Positions 19,124-28,103 of a stretch of 64,000 nucleotides of DNA are shown one piece after another. This DNA comes from JBNKZU01 sp050301795 (lineage in GTDB: Bacteria > Pseudomonadota > Gammaproteobacteria > Thiohalomonadales > Thiohalomonadaceae). A program made the translations under genes and the position numbers. The notes beneath the pieces were generated by a model, which was not told where the DNA came from, did no database searches, and was given only the letters and a program-made list of their open reading frames with translations. The stretch lies in the NCBI GenBank assembly GCA_050301795.1, contig JBNKZU010000008.1, positions 1 to 64,000 of the forward strand, given 5' to 3'. Each line of letters opens with the position of its first letter. Within the stretch, counting starts at the first letter, position 1.

Positions 19124-20665
19124 TTACCAAGTGCTCGTTGCCTTGAACTTTTCCAAAGCTTCACGCAGTGCATTTTCAACGTCCTCATTAAGCTCAGGCG
19201 TTGCATTAATGCTATCAAGCAAGTCCGATTGATCCGATTTCATATAAGCCTGTAAAGCCCCTTCAAAATCGACAATCTTATTCACCTCAACATCGTCAAG
19301 GAAACCTTCGTTTGCAGCAAACAGCGAGACTGCCATTTGAGCCACATTCATTGGTGCATACTGGAACTGCTTCATCAGTTCGGTAACACGCTGACCACGA
19401 GCGATCTGCTTCCGTGTTGACTCATCAAGATCAGACGCAAACTGAGCAAATGCTGCCAACTCACGATACTGAGCAAGGTCAAGACGAGTACCACCACCAA
19501 GCTTCTTGATGATCTTGGTCTGTGCCGCACCACCCACTCGAGATACTGAAAGACCCGCGTTAATCGCAGGACGAATACCTGCGTTAAACAGATCCGATTC
19601 GAGGAAGATCTGACCGTCTGTAATTGAGATTACGTTGGTCGGTACGAATGCTGATACGTCACCAGCCTGAGTTTCAATGATTGGTAACGCGGTGAGTGAA
19701 CCGGTTTTACCTTTCACCTTTCCATCGGTCATCTTTTCAACCCAATCGGCATTGACGCGGGCTGCGCGCTCAAGCAGACGCGAGTGGAGATAGAAAACAT
19801 CACCAGGATAGGCTTCACGACCTGGCGGACGACGAAGCAGCAGAGATACCTGACGGTATGCCCACGCCTGTTTGGTAAGGTCATCGTAAACAATCAGCGC
19901 ATCTTCACCACGATCACGGAAGTATTCACCCATAGTGCAGCCGGAGTAAGGCGCAATGTACTGCATTGCTGCAGATTCAGCCGCTGTAGCTGCAACCACG
20001 ATGGTGTGATCCATTGCACCGTGCTCTTCAAGCTTGCGTACCACGTTAGCAACCGATGAGGCCTTTTGGCCAACGGCAACATAGATACACTTAACGCCAG
20101 TGTTTTTCTGATTGATGATGGCATCGATAGCAACCGCTGTTTTACCTGTTTGACGGTCACCGATAATCAACTCACGTTGACCACGACCAACCGGTACCAT
20201 CGCATCGATTGATTTCAGACCCGTTTGCAGTGGCTGATCAACCGATTTACGCCAAAGAACGCCTGGAGCAATCTTTTCTATCGGTGATGTGCCAGTACTC
20301 TCAATCGGACCTTTGCCATCAATCGGGTTACCCAGAGAATCAACGACTCGACCGAGAAGTCCTTCACCAACAGGCACCTCCATGATACGACCAGTACATT
20401 TAACCTTGTCGCCTTCAGAGATGTGTTTGTAATCACCAAGGATTACCGCACCTACTGAATCTTGCTCAAGGTTCAGTGCCATACCAAATGTATTATTAGG
20501 GAACTCCAGCATCTCACCTGACATAACATCAGAAAGACCATGGATACGTGTAATACCGTCGCTCAGACTTACGACTGTGCCTTCAGTCTGTGCCTCGGTT
20601 ACTGCTTCAAAACTTGCGATCCGCTTTTTAATCAGGTCGCTAATTTCAGATGGATTTAATTGCAT
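19124..20665 (-). CDS. atpA: ATP synthase F1 alpha subunit
   Basis: A 513-residue nucleotide-binding, non-catalytic subunit, the same length as E. coli AtpA. It has the Walker A motif GDRQTGKTAVA, YDDLTKQAWAYRQ and the arginine-finger region ISVTDGQ-like/SRVGGAAQTK. N-terminus MQLNPSEISDLIKKRI is typical. Confidence 0.98.
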   Translation of the reverse strand: MQLNPSEISDLIKKRIASFEAVTEAQTEGTVVSLSDGITRIHGLSDVMSGEMLEFPNNTFGMALNLEQDSVGAVILGDYKHISEGDKVKCTGRIMEVPVGEGLLGRVVDSLGNPIDGKGPIESTGTSPIEKIAPGVLWRKSVDQPLQTGLKSIDAMVPVGRGQRELIIGDRQTGKTAVAIDAIINQKNTGVKCIYVAVGQKASSVANVVRKLEEHGAMDHTIVVAATAAESAAMQYIAPYSGCTMGEYFRDRGEDALIVYDDLTKQAWAYRQVSLLLRRPPGREAYPGDVFYLHSRLLERAARVNADWVEKMTDGKVKGKTGSLTALPIIETQAGDVSAFVPTNVISITDGQIFLESDLFNAGIRPAINAGLSVSRVGGAAQTKIIKKLGGGTRLDLAQYRELAAFAQFASDLDESTRKQIARGQRVTELMKQFQYAPMNVAQMAVSLFAANEGFLDDVEVNKIVDFEGALQAYMKSDQSDLLDSINATPELNEDVENALREALEKFKATSTW

Positions 20666-20691
20666 TATTCCTGTCCTCTTTCTGGCCCGAT

Positions 20692-21228
20692 TCAGTTAAC
20701 AAGACGGGTTGAAAGCTTGTTTAACTTACCGACGACCGAACCATCGATGACCACATCTCCTGCACGGATAACTGCACCGCCAAGAAGTGACTCGTCAATT
20801 TCGCATTCTAGAGTGATCTCACGTCCAAAACGCGCCTTAAGTGCATCAGCAATCTTCTGCTTCTGAGCATCATTCAATACTGTTGCCGAGATAACATCAG
20901 CGATGATGGTACCCTCAACATTTGCACGCTCAGCTTCAAAAAGTGTTGATATCTCAGGTAACAGCTCTAGACGATCATTCTCTACAAGCACCTTCACAAA
21001 GTTGAGACCAGACTCAGTAAGCGAACCACCACAAATAGAGGTAATGATATCGATACGTTGATCATCAGAGATGGAAGGATTGTTCTGCAGAGCTGACATT
21101 TCTGCATCAGATACAATCTGTGACAGAAGTTGCAGTAGTTCAGACCAACCTTTCAGATCACCCTGCTCTTGTGCAAGTGCAAAGACTGCTTGTGCATAAG
21201 GGCGTGCTACTGTTGTCTTTTCAGCCAT
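20692..21228 (-). CDS. atpH: ATP synthase F1 delta subunit
   Basis: A 178-residue OSCP-type delta subunit joining F1 to the peripheral stalk. The N-terminal helical bundle starts ARPYAQAVFALAQEQG, and the C-terminal beta region has the family signature ECEIDESLLGGAVIRAGDVVIDGSVVGKL near the end. Lies between atpF and atpA. Confidence 0.97.
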   Translation of the reverse strand: MAEKTTVARPYAQAVFALAQEQGDLKGWSELLQLLSQIVSDAEMSALQNNPSISDDQRIDIITSICGGSLTESGLNFVKVLVENDRLELLPEISTLFEAERANVEGTIIADVISATVLNDAQKQKIADALKARFGREITLECEIDESLLGGAVIRAGDVVIDGSVVGKLNKLSTRLVN

Positions 21229-21239
21229 ATTGACAACCT

Positions 21240-21710
21240 TTATATCTGAGAAACGAGATCGTCCAGCAGCTCATTATGGGCTTCACTGTCGATTTCACGT
21301 TTCAGCACTCGAGAAGCGCCAGCTACAGCAATCGAGACAACCTGACCACGAAGCTGTTCTTTCGCACGGTTAACCTCTTGCTCAATTTCAGCATTCGCTG
21401 CTGTTACCAGTCGATCACCCTCTTCACGAGCCTGTACTTTGGCCTCTTCGACAATCTCACTTGCACGCTTTTGCGCTTGAGCAATGATATTTGAAGCTTC
21501 GTCTTTGGTTTCACGAAGAATCTCTTTTGCACGCTGCTCTGCAAGCTCATGTTCGTGTCTGCCACGCTCAGCAGCGGCGAGACCATCAGCGATGACCTTT
21601 TTACGCTCTTCAAGAGCACTCATGATTGGTGGCCATACATATTTCATGCAGAACCAGACAAAAACGAAGAATGTGATCGCCTGTCCGATTAATGTTGCAT
21701 TGATATTCAT
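21240..21710 (-). CDS. atpF: ATP synthase Fo subunit b
   Basis: A 156-residue peripheral stalk subunit, the same length as E. coli AtpF. One N-terminal membrane helix (ATLIGQAITFFVFVWFCMKYVWPP) is followed by a long charged alpha-helical, coiled-coil-forming region. Starts MNINATLIGQ, as in relatives. Confidence 0.97.
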   Translation of the reverse strand: MNINATLIGQAITFFVFVWFCMKYVWPPIMSALEERKKVIADGLAAAERGRHEHELAEQRAKEILRETKDEASNIIAQAQKRASEIVEEAKVQAREEGDRLVTAANAEIEQEVNRAKEQLRGQVVSIAVAGASRVLKREIDSEAHNELLDDLVSQI

Positions 21711-21760
21711 GCCTTCACCTCGCGTTAATTTAGCTAATGGTTATGAGTAAAACTCGTTTA

Positions 21761-22000
21761 TTAGCCCGCGACTGCGAAGAGTACGTACATGGCAAGACCA
21801 ACGGCGATCATTGGAACCGCGTCAACCAGACCCATTACGATGAAGAACTGCGTACGCAGCATCGGGATCAGCTCTGGCTGGCGAGCAGCACCTTCAAGGA
21901 AGCGTCCGCCAAGGATACCGATACCAACAGCGGCACCTAGGGCACCCAGACCCATCATCAAAGCGCCTGCAATATACAAAAATGCTTGTGCTTCAGTCAT
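21761..22000 (-). CDS. atpE: ATP synthase Fo subunit c
   Basis: A 79-residue proteolipid with two membrane helices joined by the polar loop ARQPE. The ion-binding acidic residue is Asp60 in VMGLVDAVPMIAVGLAMYV, matching the H+-type c-subunit of enterobacteria. The Gly-rich first helix (GLGALGAAVGIGILGG) packs the c-ring. No extra Glu/Gln/Thr signature of Na+-coupled rings is evident. Confidence 0.98.
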   Translation of the reverse strand: MTEAQAFLYIAGALMMGLGALGAAVGIGILGGRFLEGAARQPELIPMLRTQFFIVMGLVDAVPMIAVGLAMYVLFAVAG

Positions 22001-22049
22001 TTGGAATTTCTCCTATTTACTTAAGTTTAAATTAAAAAACAAAATCGAA

Positions 22050-22919
22050 TTAGTGGTGTTCTTGATGAGCCATATCCATATATACAATCGTCAAGGTCAT
22101 AAAGATGAACGCTTGAAGTGTAATAATCAGGATATGGAAGATTGCCCAACCCAGATGCAGGAATCCGCCAAACAGACCCAATCCCCAACCTGCGCTATAC
22201 ATGATTGCAATCAGAATAAAGATCATCTCACCGGCATACATATTTCCGAAGAGTCGCAATGCGAGAGAGATGGGCTTAGAGATTAAGGTAACCCCTTCCA
22301 GAAAGAGGTTAATAGGCATTGCCCATTTACCGAAGGGTTGCAGGGTTAGCTCGCCGACAAAACCGCCGACACCCTTTACCTTGATGCTGTAATAGAGCAT
22401 CAGGAAGAATACTGAGATTGCCATCCCGAAGGTTGCGTTTGGATCAGTGCTTGGAACGACCTTAAAGTAGACATGGTGAGGATCAGCACCGAAGAATGTA
22501 GCGCCTATCCAGCCAGCAAGCTGTGGTAGAAAATCAACGGCGATCAGATCCATGAAGTTCATCAGGAAGATCCAGATGAAGATGGTCATCGCCAATGGCG
22601 CTACCAGTGGGTTTTTACCACTAAATGAGCCACGCACGCTTTCATCAATAAACTCGACAATCCACTCTGCAAAATTCTGTAATCCTGACGGTACGCCGGT
22701 GGTCGCTGTCTTTGCTGCTTTACGGAACAACCATAGGAAAAAGATACCCAGAACCAGCGACCAGCCCAGTGTATCTACATGGATCGCCCAAAAGCCCATC
22801 TCTTTTGCTTCTGCCGCAGAGTGAGCTAAGCCCCAAGAACCATCCGCATGTTGACCGAAGGTCATATTCTGCAAATGGTGTCGAATATAATCTGTTGATG
22901 AAATTGTTTCGCCTGACAT
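22050..22919 (-). CDS. atpB: ATP synthase Fo subunit a
   Basis: A 289-residue membrane subunit forming the proton half-channels. It has five to six hydrophobic segments and the conserved stator arginine in SLALRLFGNMYAGEMI. The N-terminal periplasmic segment and the GADPHHVYFKVVPSTDPNATFG loop are typical of gammaproteobacteria. First structural gene after atpI. Confidence 0.97.
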   Translation of the reverse strand: MSGETISSTDYIRHHLQNMTFGQHADGSWGLAHSAAEAKEMGFWAIHVDTLGWSLVLGIFFLWLFRKAAKTATTGVPSGLQNFAEWIVEFIDESVRGSFSGKNPLVAPLAMTIFIWIFLMNFMDLIAVDFLPQLAGWIGATFFGADPHHVYFKVVPSTDPNATFGMAISVFFLMLYYSIKVKGVGGFVGELTLQPFGKWAMPINLFLEGVTLISKPISLALRLFGNMYAGEMIFILIAIMYSAGWGLGLFGGFLHLGWAIFHILIITLQAFIFMTLTIVYMDMAHQEHH

Positions 22920-22920
22920 T

Positions 22921-23298
22921 TTATCTTTGCGCTTTTAGTCCGCCCATTAAAAAAACCACCTGCCCAATTACAAAAGCTGTAACTAATGGCAATGGCTCCA
23001 AACCCAATAATCCCAATCCCAAGGAAAATAGTAGTACTACGACCACTATGCGCTCTATCGCACAGCGATAAAGCACTCTAATATTTGTACCGCTATCGGT
23101 GGCTCCCATCCTCTGCGCTCTTCGGCTATGGATAATCAATAGCAGTGTGCCGCAAAGTGGAATCATCCCACCAAATGCTGCCGCAAGAAAATCACCCGAA
23201 AGATATCCGAACGCAATAACCACAATAACAGCTGATAAAAACTGAAAGCGCAGTCGAAACCGTAACGAGCGCTGTAAAGAGCGTTCGAAAATATTCAT
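22921..23298 (-). CDS. atpI: ATP synthase protein I
   Basis: A 125-residue membrane protein with four predicted hydrophobic segments, located first in the atp operon and ending 1 nt before atpB. AtpI is thought to aid c-ring assembly or Mg2+ handling; it is not part of the mature enzyme. Sequence conservation is low, so position carries most of the identification. Confidence 0.88.
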   Translation of the reverse strand: MNIFERSLQRSLRFRLRFQFLSAVIVVIAFGYLSGDFLAAAFGGMIPLCGTLLLIIHSRRAQRMGATDSGTNIRVLYRCAIERIVVVVLLFSLGLGLLGLEPLPLVTAFVIGQVVFLMGGLKAQR

Positions 23299-23332
23299 TG
23301 ATTCAAGTGGAGTAATTGTCTCAGCGGCGGGG

Positions 23333-23362
23333 AGTATATAATTTTGAACGTGATAACGTCAA
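23333..23362 (-). promoter_or_regulatory. Candidate sigma70 promoter of the atp operon
   Basis: On the minus strand TTGACG (23362-23357) and TATACT (23338-23333) are separated by 18 nt and lie 35 nt upstream of the atpI start. Good matches to both hexamers and position at the head of the operon support it. The wider gap 23299-23530 holds nothing else that I recognise. Confidence 0.6.
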
Positions 23363-23530
23363 TGATAGACCGATAAATAATTATTATATAAAAACGGGTT
23401 TTAACTGAAATAGAGCTTAATATTTTCAACGCCATACTGACGATTAAGTATCTTCTAATTTATTAAAATACGGTATTTCAATGGCTTAGATAGATCGTCA
23501 CTGTCGATGCACTAAGCTGGTGCTATTAGT

Positions 23531-24415
23531 TTATTTAATGTGCTCGATGATCCCATCCAACTCTTCCAAAGAATTATAGTGGATGATCATTTTCCCTTTC
23601 CCTTTTGAGCCATATTGTACAGCGACCTTGGCACCGATTTTCTCGCTTAAATCCTGCTCAAGACGTTGAATATCTGGATCTGGACGAACTTTAGGTTTGC
23701 TATCGCTCGCCGGGTTTTCCAATGTCCGTTTAACTAAGCGCTCAGTTTCCCGTACTGATAATCCTTTTCCCACAACCAATCGGGCAATTGCTCCCTGCGT
23801 CTCTGCCGGCAATGCAAGCAGGGCACGTGCATGTCCCATCTCCAGATCACCATTTTCGAGCATACGTTTTACATCGCTGGTCAAACTTAACAACCTTAGC
23901 AGGTTTGAAACAGCGGCACGTGATCGACCAACCGCTTCAGCCGCAATCTGATGTGTCATACCAAACTCTTCAATCAGCCTTTGCAGGGCATGAGCCTCTT
24001 CCATTGGGTTGAGCTCTTCACGCTGAATATTTTCGATCAACGCCATTGCCATTGCGGCCTGATCATTCACATCTCTAATAACCGCTGGTATCTCATGCAA
24101 ACCCGCTAGCTGAGACGCCCGCCAACGACGCTCACCAGCAATGATCTCATATCGATCAGGTATACCAATTGGACGAACAACGATTGGCTGAACAACCCCT
24201 TGTGAGCGAATCGAATCCGCAAGCTCTTCAAGACTTTCAGGATTCATATCAATACGCGGCTGGTATTTACCGCGCTGTAGTACATCAACAGGGAGCACCT
24301 TTAAAACGCCATCAATCTGCTCACTATCAGTCGCGTCATCGACACGGTTGTTTGAGGCGCTCGCACCTAACAGAGCCTCTAAACCTTTTCCTAAACCTTT
24401 CTTTCGTGCTGCCAT
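23531..24415 (-). CDS. parB: Chromosome partitioning protein ParB
   Basis: A CTP-dependent DNA-sliding clamp that loads at parS sites and partners ParA. The start at 24415 (MAARKKGLGKGLEALLG) has GAAGAAG just upstream; a TTG four codons earlier is the alternative. The ParB/Srx nucleotide-binding domain shows GERRWRASQLAG and ENIQREELNPMEEA, followed by a helix-turn-helix (MTHQIAAEAVGRSRAAVSNLLRLL) and a C-terminal dimerisation region. I did not find a convincing parS palindrome in the window. Confidence 0.96.
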   Translation of the reverse strand: MAARKKGLGKGLEALLGASASNNRVDDATDSEQIDGVLKVLPVDVLQRGKYQPRIDMNPESLEELADSIRSQGVVQPIVVRPIGIPDRYEIIAGERRWRASQLAGLHEIPAVIRDVNDQAAMAMALIENIQREELNPMEEAHALQRLIEEFGMTHQIAAEAVGRSRAAVSNLLRLLSLTSDVKRMLENGDLEMGHARALLALPAETQGAIARLVVGKGLSVRETERLVKRTLENPASDSKPKVRPDPDIQRLEQDLSEKIGAKVAVQYGSKGKGKMIIHYNSLEELDGIIEHIK

Positions 24416-24431
24416 AATCTTCTTCAATCTA

Positions 24432-25217
24432 TTAATGGTTAATTACAGACTGCTGCTGTTTTCGAATCATCTCACCGGCAAGCGCAAGATATGCCACCGC
24501 TCCTCGTGAGGTCTTATCGTATGCCAGTGCAGGCATGCCGTAACTAGGCGCTTCGGCCAAGCGTACATTTCGAGGTATCACCGTACGATAGACCTTATCT
24601 CCAAAATGCTCTGTGAGTTGTGCGGAGACATCGGTTGACAGATTATTGCGTGGATCATACATCGTTCGAAGTAGTCCCTCGATCTCAAGATCAGGGTTTA
24701 CTGATGAACGAATCTCATCAATTGTTTTAAGTAGTGCGCTTAAACCTTCAAGCGCATAATACTCACACTGCATCGGAATCATTACCGAATCGGCGGCAAC
24801 CAATGCGTTGAGTGTCAGCATATTCAACGAGGGAGGGCAATCAATTAAGACATAGTCATAATTCGACTTGATTGCATTGAGCGCTTGTCTTAGCTTTTGT
24901 TCTCGTGCAACCAATGTATTCATCAACTCGACCTCGGCAGCAGTCAGATCACCACTGGTAGGTAAAATATCGTAACCGCCCGATTCTGATCGCTTAACTG
25001 CCTCTGCGATTGTCGCCTGTCCTAACAGCACATGATAGCTGCTCAGATTAAGCTCATCTTTATCAATACCACTCCCCACCGTTGCATTGGCTTGTGGATC
25101 AAAATCGATAACTAGCACCTTTCTTTTGGTCGCAACCAATGACGCCCCCAAGTTAATGCAGGTCGTTGTTTTGGCAACACCACCTTTCTGGTTTGCGATT
25201 GCTATTACTTTTGTCAT
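24432..25217 (-). CDS. parA: Chromosome partitioning ATPase ParA/Soj
   Basis: A 261-residue deviant Walker ATPase. The Walker A motif with signature lysine is KGGVAKTT (11-18), Walker A' is DFDPQANAT, and Walker B is YVLIDCPPSLN. It forms an ATP-dependent gradient on the nucleoid that segregates ParB-bound origins. Directly upstream of parB, downstream of rsmG. Confidence 0.97.
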   Translation of the reverse strand: MTKVIAIANQKGGVAKTTTCINLGASLVATKRKVLVIDFDPQANATVGSGIDKDELNLSSYHVLLGQATIAEAVKRSESGGYDILPTSGDLTAAEVELMNTLVAREQKLRQALNAIKSNYDYVLIDCPPSLNMLTLNALVAADSVMIPMQCEYYALEGLSALLKTIDEIRSSVNPDLEIEGLLRTMYDPRNNLSTDVSAQLTEHFGDKVYRTVIPRNVRLAEAPSYGMPALAYDKTSRGAVAYLALAGEMIRKQQQSVINH

Positions 25218-25244
25218 CTTTGTTTGACCTACTCAGGTTTTCCT

Positions 25245-25877
25245 TTAGTTACGTCTGATAATAACCAGATGGCGCTGTTCATTCTCAAGTCCTGGCACCT
25301 TCAGTTCGATAATACGATCTACTTGATATCCATCCGGTAGATCTTGAAGCTCATCATCGACGCCACCTGCCTTCATCGCATAAAACCGACCCCCAGGTTT
25401 TAACAGATGTGCCGTTACTTCAATCATATCGCTGATTTTGGCAAATGCCCGGCTTAAGATAACATCATACCCTTCATCGGGTCTGAACAGCTCGGCACGT
25501 GAATGTACCACATCTAATGTGGATAGACCCAATACCCCTTTCATCTGTGTCAGAAATCGGGTCTTTTTTCCGTTACTATCAAGCAGGAACCAGGTCTTCA
25601 GTGGAAAACAGATCGCCAGTGGGATCCCTGGGAGACCACCACCCGTTCCGATATCGATAAGACGCTCCCCAGCAACATAGGGGGCAATCGCAAGGCTATC
25701 GAGCAGGTGGCGCTTAACCATTTGAATCGGATCACGAATCGATGTCAGATTAAAGCTGCGGTTCCAACGCTCCAAATGCTCAACATAGAGCACCAACTGA
25801 TCAATCTGATGCGTGTTCAGCTCAAGGCCTAGCTTGCTTCTCCCCTTTTCGATCGTCTCGCGTAGGGATTGTGTCAT
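25245..25877 (-). CDS. rsmG: 16S rRNA (guanine(527)-N(7))-methyltransferase RsmG
   Basis: A 210-residue SAM methyltransferase (older name GidB) with the SAM-binding loop LIDIGTGGGLPGIPLAI and LLDSNGKKTRFL. It methylates G527 of 16S rRNA. The start overlaps the mnmG stop by 4 nt, so the two are translationally coupled. Confidence 0.97.
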   Translation of the reverse strand: MTQSLRETIEKGRSKLGLELNTHQIDQLVLYVEHLERWNRSFNLTSIRDPIQMVKRHLLDSLAIAPYVAGERLIDIGTGGGLPGIPLAICFPLKTWFLLDSNGKKTRFLTQMKGVLGLSTLDVVHSRAELFRPDEGYDVILSRAFAKISDMIEVTAHLLKPGGRFYAMKAGGVDDELQDLPDGYQVDRIIELKVPGLENEQRHLVIIRRN

Positions 25878-27763
25878 TTTACCAATGCCGAGGAGTGGTG
25901 TTTTTTAAGATGGATCAGCAGTATTGAGATCGCCGCCGGTGTAACTCCCGGCATACGTGATGCCAAACCTATGGTTTGTGGACGTTGCTTTTGCAACTTC
26001 TCTTGCACCTCGGCGGATAGCCCTTTTACCTTAAGATAGTCGAGACTCTCCGGTATTCGTGTCTCTTCATGACGACGCTGGCGTTCAATCTCCTCACTTT
26101 GGCGCTCAATATATCCGGCATATTTTGCCTGAATCTCGACCTGCTCAATTACAGCGCTATCGGTGCATGGCTCCAGATCCGGAGCAAACTGTAACAGTGT
26201 TTGATAATCCACACCGGGGCGACGCAACAGGTCAATGAGTCGGTGTTCACGGCTTAATGGCTTCTCCAGTAGTGCCTGCTCCTGCTGTTTATCCATTTTA
26301 CCGGGTCGTGCCCAGTTGTCGTGAAGGCGCTGCTGTTCACGCTCAATCGATTCGCGCTTCTCTGAAAACCTCTGCCAGCGTATATCATCGACCAACCCCA
26401 ATCGACGACCTGTCTCGGTCAGGCGTAGATCGGCATTATCCTCTCGCAGCAACAAACGATGCTCGGCGCGGCTGGTAAACATCCGATAAGGCTCGCGAGT
26501 TCCCTTGGTGATTAGGTCATCTATCAGAACTCCCAGATAGGCCTCATCCCGACGAGGAGACCACCCCTCCTTTTCTTGTGCCATTAACGATGCATTAACA
26601 CCTGCTAACAGACCTTGAGCTGCTGCCTCTTCATAACCCGTGGTGCCATTGATCTGACCTGCGAAGAAGAGTCCTCGCATTTGATTGGTTTCAAGGGTTG
26701 GCTTTAGATCCCGCGGATCAAAATAGTCATACTCAATCGCATAACCAGGGCGTGAAATATATGCATTCTCAAAACCCTTCATTGAGCGCACCAGATTGAT
26801 CTGCACATCAAATGGCAGGCTGGTCGAGATACCATTGGGGTATAGCTCGTGTGTTGTCAGTCCTTCGGGCTCTACGAAGATCTGGTGAGACGATTTATCG
26901 GAAAACCGCACCACCTTATCCTCAATAGATGGGCAGTAACGAGGCCCGACCCCCTCAATGACCCCGGAATACATCGGTGAGCGATCAAGACCGCCACGAA
27001 TAATCTCGTGAGTCTGTTCATTGGTATGGGTAATGTAGCAACTGATTTGAGCCGGATGTTGTGCAACATCGCCGATAAATGAAAACACCGGCATCGGATC
27101 ATCACCAGGTTGTGACTCCAGTACTGAAAAATTGACCGAGCGCCCGTCGATGCGCGGCGGGGTTCCCGTTTTTAGGCGATCCACACGAAAAGGTAATTCA
27201 CGCAATCGACGTGATAAACCATTTGATGGCGGATCACCTGCGCGGCCGCCCTGATAGTTGGCAAGACCGATATGGATCAGCCCTCCAAGAAAGGTTCCTG
27301 CAGTCAGTACCACTGTTTTTGAATGAAACTTCAGCCCCATCGCCGTTTCAACACCAACGACTCTGTCACCGTCCACAATCAGATCTTCAACCGCTTGCTG
27401 AAAAATAGAGAGGTTTGGCTGGTTCTCTAGTTGGTATCGGATCGCTGCTTTGTAGAGCTGACGATCTGCCTGAGCACGGGTTGCACGAACAGCGGGGCCT
27501 TTACTGGCGTTTAATGTGCGCCACTGAATCCCGGCACGATCTATTGCTGCGCCCATAAAACCCCCGAGCGCATCCACCTCTTTTACCAGATGACCCTTAC
27601 CGATACCGCCGATCGCCGGATTACACGACATCTGCCCCAGTGTCTCGATATTGTGTGTCAGCAATAGCGTATTGACGCCTGTGCGCGCAGCAGCAAGCGC
27701 CGCCTCGGTTCCGGCATGACCACCGCCGATGACGATGACATCAAATTGATCTTGATAAAACAT
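25874..27763 (-). CDS. mnmG: tRNA uridine-5-carboxymethylaminomethyl modification enzyme MnmG
   Basis: A 629-residue FAD protein (older name GidA) that, with MnmE, makes cmnm5U34 in tRNA wobble positions. The FAD site is VIGGGHAGTEAALAAAR; CNPAIGGIGKGHLVKE and TGTPPRIDGRSV are conserved. The C-terminal helical domain ends with the MnmE-interaction region. First gene of mnmG-rsmG-parA-parB-atp. Confidence 0.97.
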   Translation of the reverse strand: MFYQDQFDVIVIGGGHAGTEAALAAARTGVNTLLLTHNIETLGQMSCNPAIGGIGKGHLVKEVDALGGFMGAAIDRAGIQWRTLNASKGPAVRATRAQADRQLYKAAIRYQLENQPNLSIFQQAVEDLIVDGDRVVGVETAMGLKFHSKTVVLTAGTFLGGLIHIGLANYQGGRAGDPPSNGLSRRLRELPFRVDRLKTGTPPRIDGRSVNFSVLESQPGDDPMPVFSFIGDVAQHPAQISCYITHTNEQTHEIIRGGLDRSPMYSGVIEGVGPRYCPSIEDKVVRFSDKSSHQIFVEPEGLTTHELYPNGISTSLPFDVQINLVRSMKGFENAYISRPGYAIEYDYFDPRDLKPTLETNQMRGLFFAGQINGTTGYEEAAAQGLLAGVNASLMAQEKEGWSPRRDEAYLGVLIDDLITKGTREPYRMFTSRAEHRLLLREDNADLRLTETGRRLGLVDDIRWQRFSEKRESIEREQQRLHDNWARPGKMDKQQEQALLEKPLSREHRLIDLLRRPGVDYQTLLQFAPDLEPCTDSAVIEQVEIQAKYAGYIERQSEEIERQRRHEETRIPESLDYLKVKGLSAEVQEKLQKQRPQTIGLASRMPGVTPAAISILLIHLKKHHSSALVK

Positions 27764-27906
27764 AGCGTTACTGCGCTTAAAAGGGATGGCTATTTTACGG
27801 AGTAGTTTGGATAAAAACCAATAATTATCATTTGGTGATCATTCGCAACCCACTCAGCCCATTATCATGGATGAATATCAGGGAGGTTGTGAGGTTTGGA
27901 GGGGTT

Positions 27907-27980
27907 TGGAGCGGGTGATGGGAATCGAACCCACGCTATCAGCTTGGGAAGCTGAAGTTCTACCATTGAACTACACCCGC
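27907..27980 (-). tRNA. tRNA-Gly (anticodon CCC)
   Basis: A 74-nt cloverleaf. Acceptor GCGGGTG pairs with CACCCGC, discriminator T, and CCA is encoded (27909-27907). The D arm has AGTTCAATGGTAGAAC. The anticodon stem TCAGC/GCTGA encloses TTCCCAA, so the anticodon is CCC. The T arm has GTGGGTTCGATTCCCAT. It decodes GGG. Located 143 nt upstream of mnmG on the same strand. Confidence 0.96.
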
Positions 27981-28103
27981 GAATTCATTGTCCCGTGCTA
28001 TTTGTGCTGTTTAATCTGACAGGATGAAACAAAAATTCGTGAACAATTATAGGTTGTTCTTTTTATAAAAGACATGTCAAACCATCACTTTTAATCAGCC
28101 GCG

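Noticed and set aside
25490..25510. parS-like CACGTG-centred sequence in rsmG
   Set aside because: Flanks do not match the TTTCACGTGAAA palindrome, so it is not a convincing ParB site; the same holds for the CACGTG in parB.
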